From positions 124,001 to 188,000 of the forward strand of contig NZ_FUYR01000002.1 of NCBI RefSeq assembly GCF_900168015.1: a stretch of DNA of 64,000 nt. Reading direction: 5' to 3'. This stretch comes from Daejeonella lutea. GTDB lineage: Bacteria > Bacteroidota > Bacteroidia > Sphingobacteriales > Sphingobacteriaceae. The translations under genes were made by a program, and so were the position numbers. Below the pieces are notes generated by a model. It saw only the letters and a program-made list of their open reading frames with translations, did not search any database and was not told where the DNA came from. This document shows, in pieces, positions 51,571 through 60,544 of this stretch. Position 1 is the first letter of the stretch. Each line of letters starts with the position of its first letter.

Positions 51571-52440
51571 CTACTTAAGTTTCACCGCCTTTCCGGTTTT
51601 AGCGCTCTTTTTTGCTGCTTCCAGAATTTCAACCACGATCATATTATTTTCTAAGGACGACAGGTCGTACTCTGGAAGTTCGATCTCTTTTCTGACCAGC
51701 GCGGCAAAAAGAGAAAATGGATCGTTGTAGGGGGCTGCAAGTCTTTTTAAGCTCTCTTTTCGCTCCGTCTTGTCATCCTTCAGACGCGTCCTGATATCTG
51801 TGCCGTTATCGGCGATAATGTAGCCGGTCTTGCCATAAACCTCCATATCTTTTCTGCTGAACGGCCAGTTCCAGGATGCCTGGATGATGCCCTGCATTTT
51901 TGGATATTTCAGGAGGATGGTGGCTTCATCGTCAACCTTTGGATAGATGTCTGGTTTGATCTGCTGAGTTAGGGCTAATACAGATTCTGGCTTAGCTCCA
52001 CCATTGAGCCAGGTGAGCAGATTTGCACCATAGCAGCCAAAATCCATGACGGCACCTCCCCCATTCAGAACCGGATCGGTCAGCCACTCTAAAAATTCTT
52101 TATTTACACCAATTTCCTGCGGTCCTTCATGACCGTCGTGTATTACTACTTTTCTCAAGTCGCCCAGGTCCTTATTTTTAATGGCTACCTCGTACGCTTT
52201 TTGGTTTGAAGGATACCAGGTAGTTTCATAGTTCGTCAATACCAGTATTTTATGTTTATCCGCAAGAGCTTTCATCTTTTGAGCATGGTCAACGCTTACG
52301 GCTAATGGCTTTTCAACCATCACATGAATGCCGGCAGGTGCGCAGGCTTCAACTACTTCCAGGTGCTGATAGATGGATCCAAATGCAGCAACCATTTCCG
52401 GCTTTGTCCTGGAGATCATTTCGGCCAGTCGCGTACGAGA
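51571..52440 (-). pseudogene. Gfo/Idh/MocA-family oxidoreductase lacking its N-terminal NAD domain
   Basis: The frame starts inside the family: RLAEMISRTKPEMVAAFGSI, then MVEKPLAVS with the catalytic EKP, NYETTWYPSN, GGGAVMDFGCYGANLLTWLN and the C-terminal alpha/beta domain. The preceding ~65 residues with the GxGxxG Rossmann motif are missing; a stop at 52441-52443 ends the frame upstream. The longest ATG start is 52419. Likely a deletion product without activity. Confidence 0.7.
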
Positions 52441-52650
52441 TTATATCCTGACAAAATTTTATGATTAATTAGCTGGGCCGCCTCTTTTCCTGCGGATCCC
52501 CGCTGATCGTGATCCTGGTATCTGCCGGGATGATAGTCAGATTAAGTGATCCGGCGGGAGATTCAAACCATGGTAGTTCTATGTGTCGCTCCTTAAATTG
52601 TAGGGGAAAGAATATTATATTTAATTCAGCAATTTCCCTGAGTACCACCT
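52441..52650. other. junction region with a possible gene remnant
   Basis: On the minus strand a frame ends at 52469-52471 and reads ELPWFESPAGSLNLTIIPAD, then TRITISGDPQEKRRPS. It has a coding-like pattern but no recognised family and no good start; a good AAGGAG lies upstream of an ATA codon. It may be a third broken gene beside the Gfo/Idh remnant, or chance. Confidence 0.3.
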
Positions 52651-53358
52651 ATGCATACATTTAAAACCAAACCCGACGGCTTTCGACAAATCAGAAGGTC
52701 CATTATTTTTTGCGAATTCCCTTTACTTTTTCTGTCTTTAAGTACTGGCCTGCTTGCTGCGGCAATTGGGAAACCTGACAGATCAATTGATTGGTCTTTT
52801 ATAGGTGCGGTGTTACTGGTAGTACTGGTTATTCTCGCGGTATTACTGCTAAATATTCTTACTGAAAGGAGGCATATCTATGAGGACTTCCTGCTCACAA
52901 TCGATGAGAATGGGATCACGCGAGAACAATACAATGCGAATGTATTAACAGTGGGCAAAGATGAGGTGAGGGAAATATATAAAACCTCAAATGGCGGGAT
53001 TGTTATAAACGGAGTCGGCGGATCTGATCCAATAAATATTCCTCCTCAGATGGAACAGTCCGACAAGCTTGAGCGCTTATTTTCAGAGATAAAACCTTTT
53101 TCCACCGCGCCCATTCTTGAAAAGTATAAGTTTCAAATCATCTTTACCTTCCTCGCCCTTTTCGCTGCATTTAATTTCGTAACAAGTAAACCACTTGTTT
53201 GGGTAAGTGGGTTTATGCTATTGAGTTTTGATAGCTATTTGCTTTACAAAATCTATCAGCATACAAACTTACGCGATGTTCCAAAGGGAAGACTTATACT
53301 GGCCTTGTATTTTGTATTTATTATTATCCGCAAAGTGTATTCAACAACTGGTGGTTAG
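52651..53358 (+). CDS. membrane protein with four TM helices around a PH-like domain
   Basis: A 235-residue protein with TM helices at about 20-40, 50-70, 170-188 and 210-228. Between them is a strand-rich part (about 80-140; FLLTIDENGITREQYN, GGIVINGVGGSDPINIPP). It has the same idea as the small membrane proteins at 1601 and 28990 but is larger. Function unknown. Confidence 0.72.
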   Translation: MHTFKTKPDGFRQIRRSIIFCEFPLLFLSLSTGLLAAAIGKPDRSIDWSFIGAVLLVVLVILAVLLLNILTERRHIYEDFLLTIDENGITREQYNANVLTVGKDEVREIYKTSNGGIVINGVGGSDPINIPPQMEQSDKLERLFSEIKPFSTAPILEKYKFQIIFTFLALFAAFNFVTSKPLVWVSGFMLLSFDSYLLYKIYQHTNLRDVPKGRLILALYFVFIIIRKVYSTTGG

Positions 53359-53448
53359 CAGCAGATGAGCACCAAGGGGGTGTAACTTAAGCCAGCACTA
53401 TTTCGTCTTATAAATTGAGGATAATCAAACTTGAATACACTTCGGAAT

Positions 53449-53916
53449 ATGGCAGAAATTAAATATCAAATAATTACACCTGACGACAACGAAAATATAA
53501 AACTCATTGCAGATTGGTATTTAAGTGAATGGAACATCCCTGTTCAAACAACAATAAATAAGACTAAGATGCTCTCGCCAGCAAATCATGAATTTCAAAT
53601 TCTAATGACAGTTAACAGCATACCAATTGCGACTGGTGGACTTTACAACCATGTAGGTCTGCTTGATAGAGAATCACGATTTAAAATTTACAAAAACTGG
53701 CTAGCATTAGTTTACACAAAGCCCGACAATAGGGGAAATGGTTTAGGAGCGTTAATTTGTAAACGCATCCAAAGCCATGCAAAAGACCTTGGACTGAAAG
53801 ATATTTACTTATTCACCCATACGGCTGAAAATCTATATAAACGACTTGCCTGGCAAAAATTGGAACGACTTTCTTTAGGAGGAAAAGACATCGTAATTAT
53901 GAAAAAAGATCTCTAA
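53449..53916 (+). CDS. GNAT-family N-acetyltransferase
   Basis: The ATG at 53449 (MAEIKYQIITPDDNENIKLI) gives 155 residues; the TTG at 53431 is less likely. The acetyl-CoA motif is NRGNGLG (about 99-105) and the C-terminal half has LGLKDIYLFTHTAENLYKRL. It transfers acetyl groups to an amine. The gene is visibly richer in A and T than its neighbours (many AAA, ATA and ATT codons), suggesting recent transfer. Confidence 0.88.
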   Translation: MAEIKYQIITPDDNENIKLIADWYLSEWNIPVQTTINKTKMLSPANHEFQILMTVNSIPIATGGLYNHVGLLDRESRFKIYKNWLALVYTKPDNRGNGLGALICKRIQSHAKDLGLKDIYLFTHTAENLYKRLAWQKLERLSLGGKDIVIMKKDL

Positions 53917-53984
53917 AAAAGGACGGACAGAAATTAATGCTGCTGTAATAATTTTAGACTGCGATCAGCTCGTTTTCCCCACTC

Positions 53985-54092
53985 GGTTTAAGAGTCAGCT
54001 AAGCGCTCTTGAATTATATCTAAGCTCATTTGGTTTAAGAGTTTTTTGCGAAAACTTTGCGCTCTCTGCGGTTAAATTGTCCGCCTGACTGC
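53985..54092. repeat. short direct repeat and dispersed TTTGCG element
   Basis: GGTTTAAGAGT occurs at 53985-53995 and 54032-54042. ACTTTGCGCTCTCTGCGGTT and TAAATTGTCCGCC (about 54054-54086) match in part a second place at 59001-59062 (GAAACTTTGCCC, CTTTGCGTTTAATTATCCGC). Both lie in intergenic spaces. Confidence 0.5.
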
Positions 54093-54173
54093 TGCAGATT
54101 AAACGATGTGTTATGTTAACGCAGTCTTCCGACCTCCTCTTACCTGGTTTCAGTTTTCCGATCGATCAATAAA

Positions 54174-54773
54174 TCAATTGCCGATACGGCTGAGAGTAAG
54201 CTGGAAGTCAACCCGGATCACATCACTCAAGCTCATCACGGCTTCTTCGGCTGCCAGCAGCCTGATGTCGAAATCACTGCGTTTAATTTCGGTTGTGCCT
54301 CTGCCGGTGAGTGTGCCGTCGTTGTTTACCTGTATATCTACAAGCAATATAGCAACCTGAGTGATGCCTGCAATTTGGAGGTTGCCCTCAGTAAAAAGCC
54401 GGTAGCTGCCAGTTCCGGAACCGCTAAGCTTCATGGTCTTCCCGGCGAACCGGATCCGGTCGTAGGGATACATTTTGAGGCCTTTGTACGCCCGCGCGTC
54501 CATTCGCGGATTATCGCTCTTCAGTTCGCCTACAGGGATAGATAAATTTAATGACCGTACTTGCGCCAGTTTTCCATCCTTGAACAGGAGATTTGCACTT
54601 CCTTGTGCGGTATTAGTCTTCATTGACCAGCTCTTTTCACGTGCCGTTCCAGTAACTGAGATGTCTGCTTTGCTGACATGAAACGTCTGGGAAGTAGCTG
54701 CCAGAGACTGAAGCAAAAAGATGGTTAGCAGACAAAAGAAAGGGCTTTGGGGTATCAGTCGAATAAGTTTCAT
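54174..54773 (-). CDS. YceI-family exported lipid-binding-type protein
   Basis: The ATG at 54773 (MKLIRLIPQSPFFCLLTIFL) gives 199 residues with a signal peptide cut near ATSQ; a longer frame from 54860 has no leader quality. The mature part is a YceI beta-barrel: TFHVSKADISVTGTAREKSW, SIPVGELKSDNPRMDARAYK and GTTEIKRSDFDIRLLAAEEA. Members bind polyisoprenoid or fatty molecules in the periplasm. Confidence 0.87.
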   Translation of the reverse strand: MKLIRLIPQSPFFCLLTIFLLQSLAATSQTFHVSKADISVTGTAREKSWSMKTNTAQGSANLLFKDGKLAQVRSLNLSIPVGELKSDNPRMDARAYKGLKMYPYDRIRFAGKTMKLSGSGTGSYRLFTEGNLQIAGITQVAILLVDIQVNNDGTLTGRGTTEIKRSDFDIRLLAAEEAVMSLSDVIRVDFQLTLSRIGN

Positions 54774-54929
54774 CGGATTCTGTTTTGATATCAGTAAAAA
54801 TACTCGCCCCTGTACTGTTTTACCATGACCCTTCTTACCGAAGAAAGTGATCGTTATCACAAAACAGACTGCATCTAATCATTTTGTAATACCCTCGACT
54901 TAAGCATTTTTGTTAATAAAGCTTATCCT

Positions 54930-56324
54930 ATGAATCATTCCATTATACTGCAATCTCTCGGAGCCGCCGGAACAGTTACCGGTTCCAAACACCTGCTAAA
55001 AACCCCGGGCCTGAATATATTAGTCGACTGCGGGCTCTTCCAGGGAATAAAATCACTCCGCGAACAGAATTGGCAATTGCTGCCCCTGGCTGCCGGAGAT
55101 ATTGATGTCCTTATCCTGACCCATGCCCACCTGGATCATAGCGGTTATATTCCACTGCTGGTGAAATCCGGGTTCCGGGGCAAGATCTTTATGAGCCAGC
55201 CTACTTCCTCACTAACTAAACTGATCCTGCTTGACAGTGCCAAAATACAGGAAGAAGATTCTGAACGGGCGAACCGCTTTCGCTATACCAGGCATAAACC
55301 CGCATTGCCACTGTACACTGTAAGGGATGCGGAGCGCTCCTTCGAACAGTTTGTAACGGTTGGCAGCGATGAGCGGATACAACTGAGCGACGCTATTAAT
55401 TTCCGGTTTAAACTAAGCGGGCACATCCTCGGCGCCTGCTCGGTTGAATTAAACTGCTACGGCAAAACCATTGTCTTTTCAGGTGATATCGGCCGGGTCA
55501 GCAGCCCGGTGCTGGAAACGCCCGATTACTTCACATCAGCCGACTACGTGATTATGGAATCTACCTACGGGGATAAACTGCATGGCGCGGAAGATGCCAC
55601 CGAAGAGCTGGCTGAGGTGATCAATGAAACCATCCAGCTTAAGGGTAATATTCTGATACCGAGTTTCGCGGTCGGAAGGGCGCAGGAGCTGCTATACCTG
55701 ATTACAAAACTAAAAGATACAGGTAAGATCCCTGTGAATATACCGGTGTTCCTGGACAGCCCCATGGCGGCGCAAGCCACTGATATCACCCTGCAATATC
55801 CTGAGTTTAGCAAGATTGACCGGAAGGCCTGGCTTGATGTGAAACAGCATGTGACCATTAACCGGGATTTCAGGAATACCCGGGACATCATCGAAAAGAA
55901 AGGTTCGAAGATTATTGTCGCGGCCAGTGGAATGCTATCCGGCGGCAGGGTGCTTGAATACATGAAGCATTACGTCGGCGATCGCCGGAATGTGATCCTG
56001 CTGATGGGATACCAGGCCGAGGGCACCCGGGGCAGGGCACTGCAGAATCAGTCGCCCGACATCAAGATCCACGGACAATATTATCCTGTCAAGGCACGCG
56101 TCAAAGAAATCGGCAGTTTGTCTGCCCATGCAGACCAGTCTGAACTGCTGCACTGGCTGAGTAAGTTCAATCAAAAACCAGCCCTGGTGATGCTGGTTCA
56201 TGGCGAACCCTGCGCACAGGAGGCGCTTCGCGTTAAGATACAGGACACCTTTCACCTGCCTGTAAGCATTATGCAGCAAAATCAGGATGTGACTTTATTT
56301 GTCCCTGAAGGTGTTTCCGGCTGA
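54930..56324 (+). CDS. beta-CASP metallo-beta-lactamase-fold RNA hydrolase
   Basis: A 464-residue hydrolase. The zinc motif HAHLDH is at 65-70, with GDIGR near 188 and the beta-CASP parts MESTYGDKLH (about 210) and SFAVGRAQELLY (about 248), ending with the RMM domain (KARVKEIGSLSAHADQSELL, VHGEP). It is similar to CPSF73-like or YsH1 bacterial RNA nucleases. It is cytosolic. Its 3' end overlaps the P-type ATPase gene by 43 bp in convergent orientation. Confidence 0.92.
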   Translation: MNHSIILQSLGAAGTVTGSKHLLKTPGLNILVDCGLFQGIKSLREQNWQLLPLAAGDIDVLILTHAHLDHSGYIPLLVKSGFRGKIFMSQPTSSLTKLILLDSAKIQEEDSERANRFRYTRHKPALPLYTVRDAERSFEQFVTVGSDERIQLSDAINFRFKLSGHILGACSVELNCYGKTIVFSGDIGRVSSPVLETPDYFTSADYVIMESTYGDKLHGAEDATEELAEVINETIQLKGNILIPSFAVGRAQELLYLITKLKDTGKIPVNIPVFLDSPMAAQATDITLQYPEFSKIDRKAWLDVKQHVTINRDFRNTRDIIEKKGSKIIVAASGMLSGGRVLEYMKHYVGDRRNVILLMGYQAEGTRGRALQNQSPDIKIHGQYYPVKARVKEIGSLSAHADQSELLHWLSKFNQKPALVMLVHGEPCAQEALRVKIQDTFHLPVSIMQQNQDVTLFVPEGVSG

Positions 56325-58843
56325 TATTCCGCTATTGTTCTCCGGAACCGCTTACGCGTATACCATTTACCGGCCTCAAACCAGGTAACGGACAGGAAGC
56401 CGATGCCTGTACTCAAGGCTAATTGTTCAAGGGAGAGCGGGCTCAGTTCAAAAAATTGTGCAAATGGCCCCACAAAAATCAACGATCCGGTTGTCAGTAC
56501 CGTAATCCCGATCATGTAAAAGACCATATTATTACGATAGGCCAGGGTGGTGATAAAGGAGTAATAGAAGGACCGGTTTACCAGCGTCAGGAAAATATTA
56601 GCTGCTATCAGCGTTACAAAAACCATGGTGCGTGTCACGCTCTCACCGGCATTTCCGTAAACGGAGTATTGATAAACAAAAAGTAAACCCGCGGTGATGG
56701 CAAAACCCTGAACCACGCTGGTTGCCAGTTCATTAATCCGGAAAAAAGTTGCTGTAAACGGGCGGGGCGGCTGGATCATGATATTCCGTTCGGCAGGCTC
56801 GTTCTCATAAATGATGGAGCAGGTCGGGCCCATGATCAGCTCCAGGAAGATCACATGCACCGGCGAAAAGATAGCAGGGTAGATCCATCCCAATACCAGG
56901 GGAATAAACACAATCAGTATGATGGGGATATGGATAGAAATGATGTATTGTATCGCTTTTTTAAGATTGGAATAAATCCTGCGCCCCATGCGGATAGCCT
57001 CTACCATTTTGGCGAGGTCATCGTCAGCCAGGATCATCGACGCCGCCTGCTTTGCTATTTCCGTTCCCTTTTTTCCCATGGCAATGCCAATATGCGCTGC
57101 TTTCAGGGCGGGGCCGTCGTTTACGCCGTCGCCCGTCATGGCAACAACTTCTCCATGGGCTTTCAGGGCATTTACGATGCGGAGCTTGGCCTCAGGGAAC
57201 ATGCGGGTAAAGATGTTGGTGTCCGAAACGATCTTGCCGAGCCCGGCTTCGTCAAGCTTCATCAGCTCTTCTCCGGTCATGCTTTTTTCGCTTCCGCGGA
57301 AGCCCACGCTGTTGGCAATCGCTGCCGTCGTTACCGGATTGTCGCCGGTGATGATCTTGACATCGATCCCGGCTTTATAGAAAGCTGCCAGTACCTCCGG
57401 AATATTATCTTTCGGCGGATCATAAAATGCGATCAGCCCTGTAAAATTAAATACGAGATCCTGTTGCTGCGCGGGGAAGTCAGTACCGGCCCAGGTGCTT
57501 GTACCCACTCCCAGCACCCGGTAACCTTCCGCGGCAAGCGCGTGAATAGCCTCAGAGATGCGACTTTTCCCGGCTTCCGCCAGATTCGAAACTTTTAACA
57601 GGGCCTCCGGAGCGCCCTTCGCAGCGATGATGCGTTCGGCCTTGTTGTTTTCAAAAATATGCGTCATCATCGGCGGTTTCCCTCCGAGGGGATATTCATG
57701 GATCATGCGGAAGTCGGGCCGCTCATCCTGAGTTGTATTTTTTGTGTAGGATTCGTGCAGGGCGATTTCCATCGGATCAAACGGGATAGGCTCGCTTGCC
57801 CACATGGCGTCGCGGATCAGGGAGCGGACAGCAGGAGCGGGGTCAGCGCCAACAAAGATTTGACTTTCTGCATGGACATACACCTTGGCCAGTGCCATTT
57901 TGTTTTGTGTAATCGTGCCCGTTTTGTCGGTACAGATTACCGAGGCACTGCCCAGTGTTTCCACAGTTTTCATTTGCTTTACCACGATACCCATCTTCAT
58001 CAGCCGCCAGGCACCGAGAGCCATGAAGGTGGTAAATGCCACCGGGATCTCTTCCGGAAGGATGCTCATCGCCAGCGTAAGTGCCTTAAGCAGGCTGTCT
58101 GGAAAGTCGCCGGATTTTAGATAATTGATCAGCCAAACGAAAGCGAAGACCACAACGCCGCCAATGACCATCTTCGTCACAAAATTTCCAATCTGTATTT
58201 CCAGGGGTGTCTTTTCGTCTTGGATTTCCGACAAGCTTTTGCCAATCTGTCCCAGCCTGCTGTTGTTCCCTGTTGCGGTAACCTGTGCCACAGCCATTCC
58301 GCTAGCAATAGTGCTTCCCTGGTAAACCTGCCTGTTTTCTTCCCGCTGATTTTTGAATACTGCCATAGATTCGCCCGTGAGGACCGATTCATTGACAGAA
58401 AAGTCATTGGAATGAATAATAAAGCCATCGGCGGCAACCAGGGTGCCTTCCTCCAGAATCAGGCTATCTCCTGGAACCAGTTCGTCGCTGTGGATCTCAA
58501 CGACTTCCCCATTGCGTATCACCTTTGCAACGGGCAGGGTAAATTGCTTTAATTTTTCCAGGGCATCGCGGCTCCTCGAGTCCTGGAAGATTGAAATGGC
58601 GGCCACCAGCAGTATAGCCGCAGCCAGAAACAGTGCATCGGAGGTGTTTCCTACCACCAGGTATATGGTTGAGGCGACTAAAAGCAGCACCACCATTGGC
58701 TCCTGCACGATAGCCTTAAGCGCCTTCAGAACCGGGTTTTCTTTTTTCGCACGGAATTTATTGTCGCCGCTCCCGGCACGGGCCTTTAATACCTGTTCAT
58801 CGGTAAGACCCCGGATATTGAGATTAGCGAAGACTGAAGCCAT
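56282..58843 (-). CDS. P-type cation-transporting ATPase (Ca2+-type, P2)
   Basis: An 853-residue inner-membrane pump. The actuator TGES is at 156-159, the membrane PEEIP at 264-268 (PEGLP in most calcium pumps), the phosphorylation motif DKTGT at 307-311 and the hinge MTGDGVNDGPALK near 570-582. The N-terminal cation-ATPase domain (GLTDEQVLKARAGSGDNKF) and C-terminal ~180 residues (six TM helices) fit the P2 group. It probably moves a divalent cation out of the cell. Ion unproven. The convergent overlap with the gene at 54930-56324 is 43 bp. Confidence 0.9.
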   Translation of the reverse strand: MASVFANLNIRGLTDEQVLKARAGSGDNKFRAKKENPVLKALKAIVQEPMVVLLLVASTIYLVVGNTSDALFLAAAILLVAAISIFQDSRSRDALEKLKQFTLPVAKVIRNGEVVEIHSDELVPGDSLILEEGTLVAADGFIIHSNDFSVNESVLTGESMAVFKNQREENRQVYQGSTIASGMAVAQVTATGNNSRLGQIGKSLSEIQDEKTPLEIQIGNFVTKMVIGGVVVFAFVWLINYLKSGDFPDSLLKALTLAMSILPEEIPVAFTTFMALGAWRLMKMGIVVKQMKTVETLGSASVICTDKTGTITQNKMALAKVYVHAESQIFVGADPAPAVRSLIRDAMWASEPIPFDPMEIALHESYTKNTTQDERPDFRMIHEYPLGGKPPMMTHIFENNKAERIIAAKGAPEALLKVSNLAEAGKSRISEAIHALAAEGYRVLGVGTSTWAGTDFPAQQQDLVFNFTGLIAFYDPPKDNIPEVLAAFYKAGIDVKIITGDNPVTTAAIANSVGFRGSEKSMTGEELMKLDEAGLGKIVSDTNIFTRMFPEAKLRIVNALKAHGEVVAMTGDGVNDGPALKAAHIGIAMGKKGTEIAKQAASMILADDDLAKMVEAIRMGRRIYSNLKKAIQYIISIHIPIILIVFIPLVLGWIYPAIFSPVHVIFLELIMGPTCSIIYENEPAERNIMIQPPRPFTATFFRINELATSVVQGFAITAGLLFVYQYSVYGNAGESVTRTMVFVTLIAANIFLTLVNRSFYYSFITTLAYRNNMVFYMIGITVLTTGSLIFVGPFAQFFELSPLSLEQLALSTGIGFLSVTWFEAGKWYTRKRFRRTIAEYQPETPSGTNKVTS

Positions 58844-59148
58844 GTGAAATTGTTGTCAATAAAGTTAGTATTTTCTACCGCCGGGATGTCAGGTCTTGGT
58901 GTTTAGTTCAATGGGAGTGTTTTTAATTACTGGGTTTTAAGTGATACGCCGGAGCAATAAAACTTACTGTAGAAATCACGGCTCCGTTTTCACTTTGCGA
59001 AACTTTGCCCGTCCGAATGGCATTTAGCCGGGCGGGCGCCTTTGCGTTTAATTATCCGCCTACAAGATCAAAAATTTAAGGATAATCCCGATATTTGTCG
59101 TGGCGATAAAATCCGCTTGCAAAAATTGGCAGATGCCTTTCAGGGAGC
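58844..59148. other. 305-bp intergenic region without a supported gene
   Basis: No coding frame is credible. It contains a copy of the TTTGCG/ATTATCCGCC dispersed element (about 58993-59062), the other being near 54.05 kb. The rest is AT-rich. Confidence 0.45.
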
Positions 59149-59370
59149 ATGATTATAACTACCATTTTACTTTTCTTCGAAATTATACTGGCACCAGTTG
59201 TGTTTGCAATAATCGCACCCCAGCTATTAGCGGCATTCTATGCCCGGCATATCGGCAGAAGTTTTTGGTTCTGGTTTTGGATCTCCTTTTTAATACCCAT
59301 CATTTCCTTAATCATTTTAATGAACCTGGAAGACAAAACAAAAGAAGTTGCACCTAAGGAAACTGTTTAA
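59149..59370 (+). CDS. small two-TM membrane protein (73 residues)
   Basis: A 73-residue protein with two hydrophobic helices (about 3-25 and 37-58) separated by a short AFYARHIGRSF loop. The C-terminus is charged (NLEDKTKEVAPKETV). It is common in appearance for small Bacteroidota membrane proteins; no family is recognised. Confidence 0.65.
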   Translation: MIITTILLFFEIILAPVVFAIIAPQLLAAFYARHIGRSFWFWFWISFLIPIISLIILMNLEDKTKEVAPKETV

Positions 59371-59410
59371 GTTTCCCGCTTGGTTTAAGGCTTAGGCAGA
59401 CCCTAAAATC

Positions 59411-59734
59411 TCAAGCCGACCGCTGCTCAACTGATATAATCGTATTCTCAACTATTTTTAAGAACTCCCTCATATCCGTTACGAAATAATTAGGCTGAAA
59501 AAATTCCTCCCTGCCGTAGGATTTAGTAGCCAGGTAATCGGCTAACAGTAACTTACACCCTTCATGCTCACTAATGTACCACTCGGCGCGTCCTACAGCA
59601 AAGCCAGCGTTACGAGATGCTAATCTGCGTCTCTTCGGTGTTGTCCCTGTATTTGAATCTTTGTAATTCTGTTGGAATACTTCGTAATTCTTAACCAATA
59701 AGTCATTCAACCTGATCCAGTGTTCTTTTGTCAT
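59411..59734 (-). CDS. hypothetical protein (107 residues)
   Basis: The ATG at 59734 (MTKEHWIRLNDLLVKNYEVF) is preferred, since the ten residues before it (from 59764) are hydrophobic and short for a signal. The protein is helical and basic (TTPKRRRLASRNAGFAVGRA, YISEHEGCKLLLADYLATKS). No family is recognised. Confidence 0.6.
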   Translation of the reverse strand: MTKEHWIRLNDLLVKNYEVFQQNYKDSNTGTTPKRRRLASRNAGFAVGRAEWYISEHEGCKLLLADYLATKSYGREEFFQPNYFVTDMREFLKIVENTIISVEQRSA

Positions 59735-59931
59735 CGCCGTAATATTTGCTAATAAAATTAGCAATATTAATGATTCAGGAGAAGGGGGTTTATGGAGAAA
59801 TTTGGTAATGGTTGATTGTCAGGTGGATTAATTTTTGGTTTTTAAATAGCGGTAAGAAATCAGACCTAAGATGAAATTTAACGAAGCGCCCGGCTAATAA
59901 ATTAAATAATTGGCTGTAATAGCAACCGATC

Positions 59932-60019
59932 GGGTATAAAACCTATATAATTGCAAAAATTAGCCCCGATAGGGTATAATTAAAGATATTTTATTATATT
60001 TGTACCCTAAAGGGTATAA
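59932..60019 (+). promoter_or_regulatory. hipBST operator array and -7 element
   Basis: GGGTATAA occurs at 59932, 59972 and 60012, exactly 40 bases apart. The last is part of a dyad TACCCTAAAGGGTA (60003-60016), and the others have CCC-type half-sites just upstream. A -7 element TATATTTG (59995-60002) abuts the dyad, so the predicted transcript start falls inside it. This suits autorepression by HipB. Confidence 0.7.
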
Positions 60020-60022
60020 ACT

Positions 60023-60226
60023 ATGCTTTACGATTACTTAAAGAAAAAGCGGAAAGCTTTCAATTTTACGCAGGAAGATCTTGCAGTAAAGGCCGGCGTG
60101 GGCCTTCGCTTTGTCCGGGAACTGGAGCAAGGAAAAACTACACTTCGTATGGATAAGGTTAACCAGGTATTAGCTTTATTCGGCGCCGAATTAGGCGTTG
60201 TGCAAAAACCAAAAGATCATGAGTAA
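60023..60226 (+). CDS. hipB: HipB-type antitoxin / XRE regulator
   Basis: A 67-residue XRE DNA-binding protein: LYDYLKKKRKAFNFTQEDLA (about 2-21), VGLRFVRELEQGKTTLRMDK (about 26-45), then VNQVLALFGAELGVVQ. It is like HipB without the extended tail. It overlaps the next gene by 8 bases. It likely represses its own operon and, with HipS, restrains HipT. Confidence 0.9.
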   Translation: MLYDYLKKKRKAFNFTQEDLAVKAGVGLRFVRELEQGKTTLRMDKVNQVLALFGAELGVVQKPKDHE

Positions 60227-60542
60227 AAAAGGATCAGTTTTCTACCAGGAACATTTTGCCGGCCTTATAGAAGAAACAGACGAAGGTTACGAGTTCACAT
60301 ATGCTACAGAGTACCTGGAAATTAAGAACGCTAAGCCTGTTAGCCTGACCCTGCCTCTTACTTCCGAAAAGTATACCAGTAAAGTTTTATTTGCTTTTTT
60401 TGATGGTCTGATCCCGGAAGGCTGGCTGCTCAACCTGGCTACTGAGCATTGGAAGGTTAAGCAGAATGACCGTTTTGAATTGCTATTACTCGCCTGCAGA
60501 GATACGATCGGGGCAGTAACTATTATTCCTGAAAAAGATTAG
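60219..60542 (+). CDS. hipS: HipS: HipA N-subdomain-1-like protein
   Basis: The ATG at 60219 (MSKKGSVFYQEHFAGLIEET) gives 107 residues; an upstream start at 60198 falls inside hipB. It matches only the N-terminal subdomain of HipA (EFTYATEYLEIKNAKPVSLT, FDGLIPEGWLLNLATEHWKV, LLLACRDTIGAVTI). In three-gene HipBST systems this separate subunit (HipS) is the antitoxin for the kinase. The spacing to hipT is 2 bases. Confidence 0.88.
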   Translation: MSKKGSVFYQEHFAGLIEETDEGYEFTYATEYLEIKNAKPVSLTLPLTSEKYTSKVLFAFFDGLIPEGWLLNLATEHWKVKQNDRFELLLLACRDTIGAVTIIPEKD

Positions 60543-60544
60543 AT

